NCBI GenBank assembly: GCA_017744755.1
Contig: JAGIAU010000134.1
Span: 1,862 to 7,864, forward strand
Reading direction: 5' to 3'
Source of the DNA: Microbacteriaceae bacterium
Lineage (GTDB): Bacteria; Actinomycetota; Actinomycetes; Actinomycetales; Microbacteriaceae
DNA: 6,003 bases
Under the pieces are notes generated by a model that was not told the DNA's origin, did not search any database, and saw nothing but the letters and a program-made list of their open reading frames with translations. Positions 4,954 to 6,003 of the stretch are shown one piece after another; position 1 is the first letter of the stretch, and each line of letters opens with the position of its first letter. A program made the translations under genes and the position numbers.

Positions 4954-4961
4954 CCTCCCTT
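4952..4961 (-). promoter_or_regulatory. Shine-Dalgarno tract of the 37-residue membrane protein
   Basis: AAGGGAGGGG on the minus strand has a GGAGG core ending 7 nt before the ATG at 4946. It is among the best ribosome binding sites in the window and favours this start over the ATG at codon 4. Its 3' end runs into the hairpin arm. Confidence 0.6.
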
Positions 4962-4964
4962 CGA

Positions 4965-4979
4965 CCCGGACCGTCCGGG
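4965..4979. repeat. Short inverted repeat in the leader of the 37-residue gene
   Basis: CCCGGA and TCCGGG (6 bp) flank a 3-nt loop, just upstream of the Shine-Dalgarno tract. It would be a small leader hairpin in the minus-strand transcript, or an operator half-site pair. Confidence 0.45.
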
Positions 4980-5011
4980 CCTGCGTGGAGCATGCCGGAA
5001 CCCGGCGGGGC

Positions 5012-5039
5012 ACGTTCTGCGAAATCGTCGAATTGTGAA
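5012..5039 (-). promoter_or_regulatory. Possible promoter for the small membrane-protein genes
   Basis: On the minus strand TTCACA (5039-5034, five of six to TTGACA) is followed after 16 nt by GAACGT (5017-5012), a weak -10. The stretch is locally richer in A and T than its surroundings. Transcription would start near 5004 and give a leader of about 58 nt with the 6-bp hairpin. The -10 match is poor, so this is tentative. Confidence 0.25.
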
Positions 5040-5089
5040 CAGGCCGCTGACCTCGTGGACTGTGGAGGAAGCATCGCGGCGCGTCCGCC

Positions 5090-5095
5090 TAGGAT
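5090..5095 (+). promoter_or_regulatory. -10 hexamer of a leaderless promoter for the ABC-F gene
   Basis: TAGGAT is followed by 6 nt (TTCCGG) and the GTG at 5102, placing the transcription start on the start codon. No Shine-Dalgarno lies in the usual window before the GTG. No clear -35 is seen. Confidence 0.62.
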
Positions 5096-5101
5096 TTCCG
5101 G

Positions 5102-6003
5102 GTGAGTGCGACGGTCGTGGCCAAGGGGCTCGCCGCGGGCCACGGCCCCAAGACGCTGTTCTCCGGCCTGGACCTCGTCATCGCCCCGGGCGACGTCGTC
5201 GGCCTCGTCGGCCCGAACGGCGCCGGGAAGTCGACGCTGCTGCGCACGCTCGCGGGCGAGCTCGAGCCGGAGGACGGCTCGGTGTCGCTCGCGCCGCAGG
5301 CCGCCGCCGTCGGGTACCTCCCCCAGGAGCCGGAGCGGCGGCCGGGCGAGACCGTTCGCGCGTTCATCGCCCGGCGCACGGGCGTCGCGGCGGCGCAGGC
5401 GGACTTCGATGCGGCGACGGAGCGCTTCTCGGCCGGCGAGGACGGCGCCGACGACGAGTACGCCGTCGCGCTCGACCGCTGGCTCGCGCTCGGGGCCGCG
5501 GACCTCGAGGAGCGGACGGCGGCGGTGCTCGCCGACCTCGGCCTCGACGTCGGGCTCGACGCCGGGATGACGGGCCTCTCCGGCGGACAGGCGGCGCGCG
5601 CCGGGCTCGCCGCGCTGCTGCTCAGCCGCTACGACGTGTTCCTGCTCGACGAGCCGACGAACGACCTCGACCTCGACGGCCTCGAGCGGCTCGAGCGCTT
5701 CGTGGGCGGGCTGCGCGCGGCCACCGTCATCGTGAGCCACGACCGCGAGTTCCTCGCGCGGACCGTGACGAGCGTTCTCGAGCTCGACCTGCCGCAGCGG
5801 CGCGTCAACAGCTACGGCGGGGGCTACGACGCCTACCTCCGCGAGCGCGAGGTCGCGCGCCAGCACGCCCGCGAGGCCTACGAGGAGTACGCGGACAAGG
5901 TCGAGGACCTGCAGGACCGGGCTCGGATGCAGCGCTCCTGGGCCGACAAGGGCGTCGCGAAGGCGAAGTCGAAGCAGGGGCGCAACGACGAGAAGGACAA
6001 GTC
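5102..6003 (+). CDS. ABC-F family ATPase, N-terminal half (runs off the right edge)
   Basis: The first 300 residues are present; a second ATPase domain is expected beyond the window. ABC-F proteins have no membrane domain and act at the ribosome, either as housekeeping translation factors or as antibiotic-protection factors. Visible in order: Walker A GPNGAGKST (37-45), Q-loop region GYLPQEP (71-77), an acidic insert at about 95-140, signature LSGGQ (159-163), Walker B VFLLDEPTNDLDL (179-191) with catalytic E184, and the H-loop VSHDREFL (211-218). From about 245 a charged helical linker begins and becomes strongly basic (KGVAKAKSKQGR, 283-294), matching the inter-domain linker that reaches toward the P-site tRNA. 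The GTG start is supported by TAGGAT 6 nt upstream and by the distance to Walker A. The gene is divergent from the small membrane-protein genes. The subfamily, and thus resistance versus housekeeping role, cannot be decided from half the protein. Confidence 0.93.
   Translation, partial: MSATVVAKGLAAGHGPKTLFSGLDLVIAPGDVVGLVGPNGAGKSTLLRTLAGELEPEDGSVSLAPQAAAVGYLPQEPERRPGETVRAFIARRTGVAAAQADFDAATERFSAGEDGADDEYAVALDRWLALGAADLEERTAAVLADLGLDVGLDAGMTGLSGGQAARAGLAALLLSRYDVFLLDEPTNDLDLDGLERLERFVGGLRAATVIVSHDREFLARTVTSVLELDLPQRRVNSYGGGYDAYLREREVARQHAREAYEEYADKVEDLQDRARMQRSWADKGVAKAKSKQGRNDEKDK

Noticed and set aside
4994..5006. GCCGG/CCGGC stem in the gap between the small genes and the ABC-F gene
   Set aside because: A 5-bp stem of only G and C is common by chance in DNA this GC-rich. 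I did not count it with the longer perfect repeats.
4744..5013. Minus-strand 89-codon frame across the small-gene region
   Set aside because: It has no ribosome binding site and is Pro/Arg-rich without a hydrophobic helix. The two shorter frames with Shine-Dalgarno sequences explain the region better.
5035..5040. GTTCAC on the minus strand upstream of the 37-residue gene, resembling one PHO unit
   Set aside because: Flanking 11-nt units (GTCAGCGGCCT upstream, GACGATTTCGC downstream) do not match, so there is no phased repeat. A single hexamer is expected by chance.
4931..5866. Minus-strand open frame of 311 codons opposite the ABC-F gene
   Set aside because: It lies antisense to clear Walker A, signature and Walker B motifs, and its own product has no domain.

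Overview
The window reads as ordinary chromosome of a very GC-rich actinobacterium. Every real gene strongly prefers G or C at third codon positions, and the protein types and several leaderless starts fit Actinobacteria, most likely Microbacteriaceae. The family placement is an inference from protein style and gene order; no 16S or other marker is present. I see no mobile element, CRISPR, tRNA or rRNA, and no obvious compositional break.

Layout. Positions 1-1333 (minus) hold a two-component pair: a SenX3/PhoR-type histidine kinase and the first 47 codons of its RegX3/PhoP-type response regulator, overlapping by GTGA. Positions 1334-1494 are a divergent control region with three tandem 11-nt units resembling the Streptomyces PHO box. 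Positions 1495-2148 (plus) encode PhoU. Positions 2153-2896 (minus) encode the phosphoglycerate mutase GpmA, tail to tail with phoU. A 34-bp divergent gap then leads to a Ppx/GppA-family phosphatase (2931-3857, plus), which overlaps by ATGA a SAM-dependent methyltransferase-fold protein (3854-4660). Positions 4652-4946 (minus) hold two tiny genes for single-pass membrane proteins of 35 and 37 residues, in a stretch unusually rich in perfect inverted repeats. Position 5102 to the window edge (plus) is the first half of an ABC-F ATPase.

How it works together. The left two thirds form a phosphate-homeostasis block. The kinase and regulator sense phosphate with PhoU as the negative partner, and the PHO-like box between the divergent units suggests autoregulation. 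The Ppx homologue probably acts on polyphosphate, and GpmA handles a phosphorylated glycolytic intermediate. Homologous sets occur in mycobacteria (gpm1-senX3-regX3 with a ppx nearby) and Streptomyces (phoU divergent from phoR-phoP).

Four genes (kinase, gpmA, ppx, ABC-F) have a TANNNT hexamer 6-7 nt before the start codon, the classical layout of leaderless transcription. phoU and the two tiny genes instead have good Shine-Dalgarno sequences. The least explained part is 4790-4980: five inverted repeats in under 200 bp, one folding over the start codon of the 37-residue protein.
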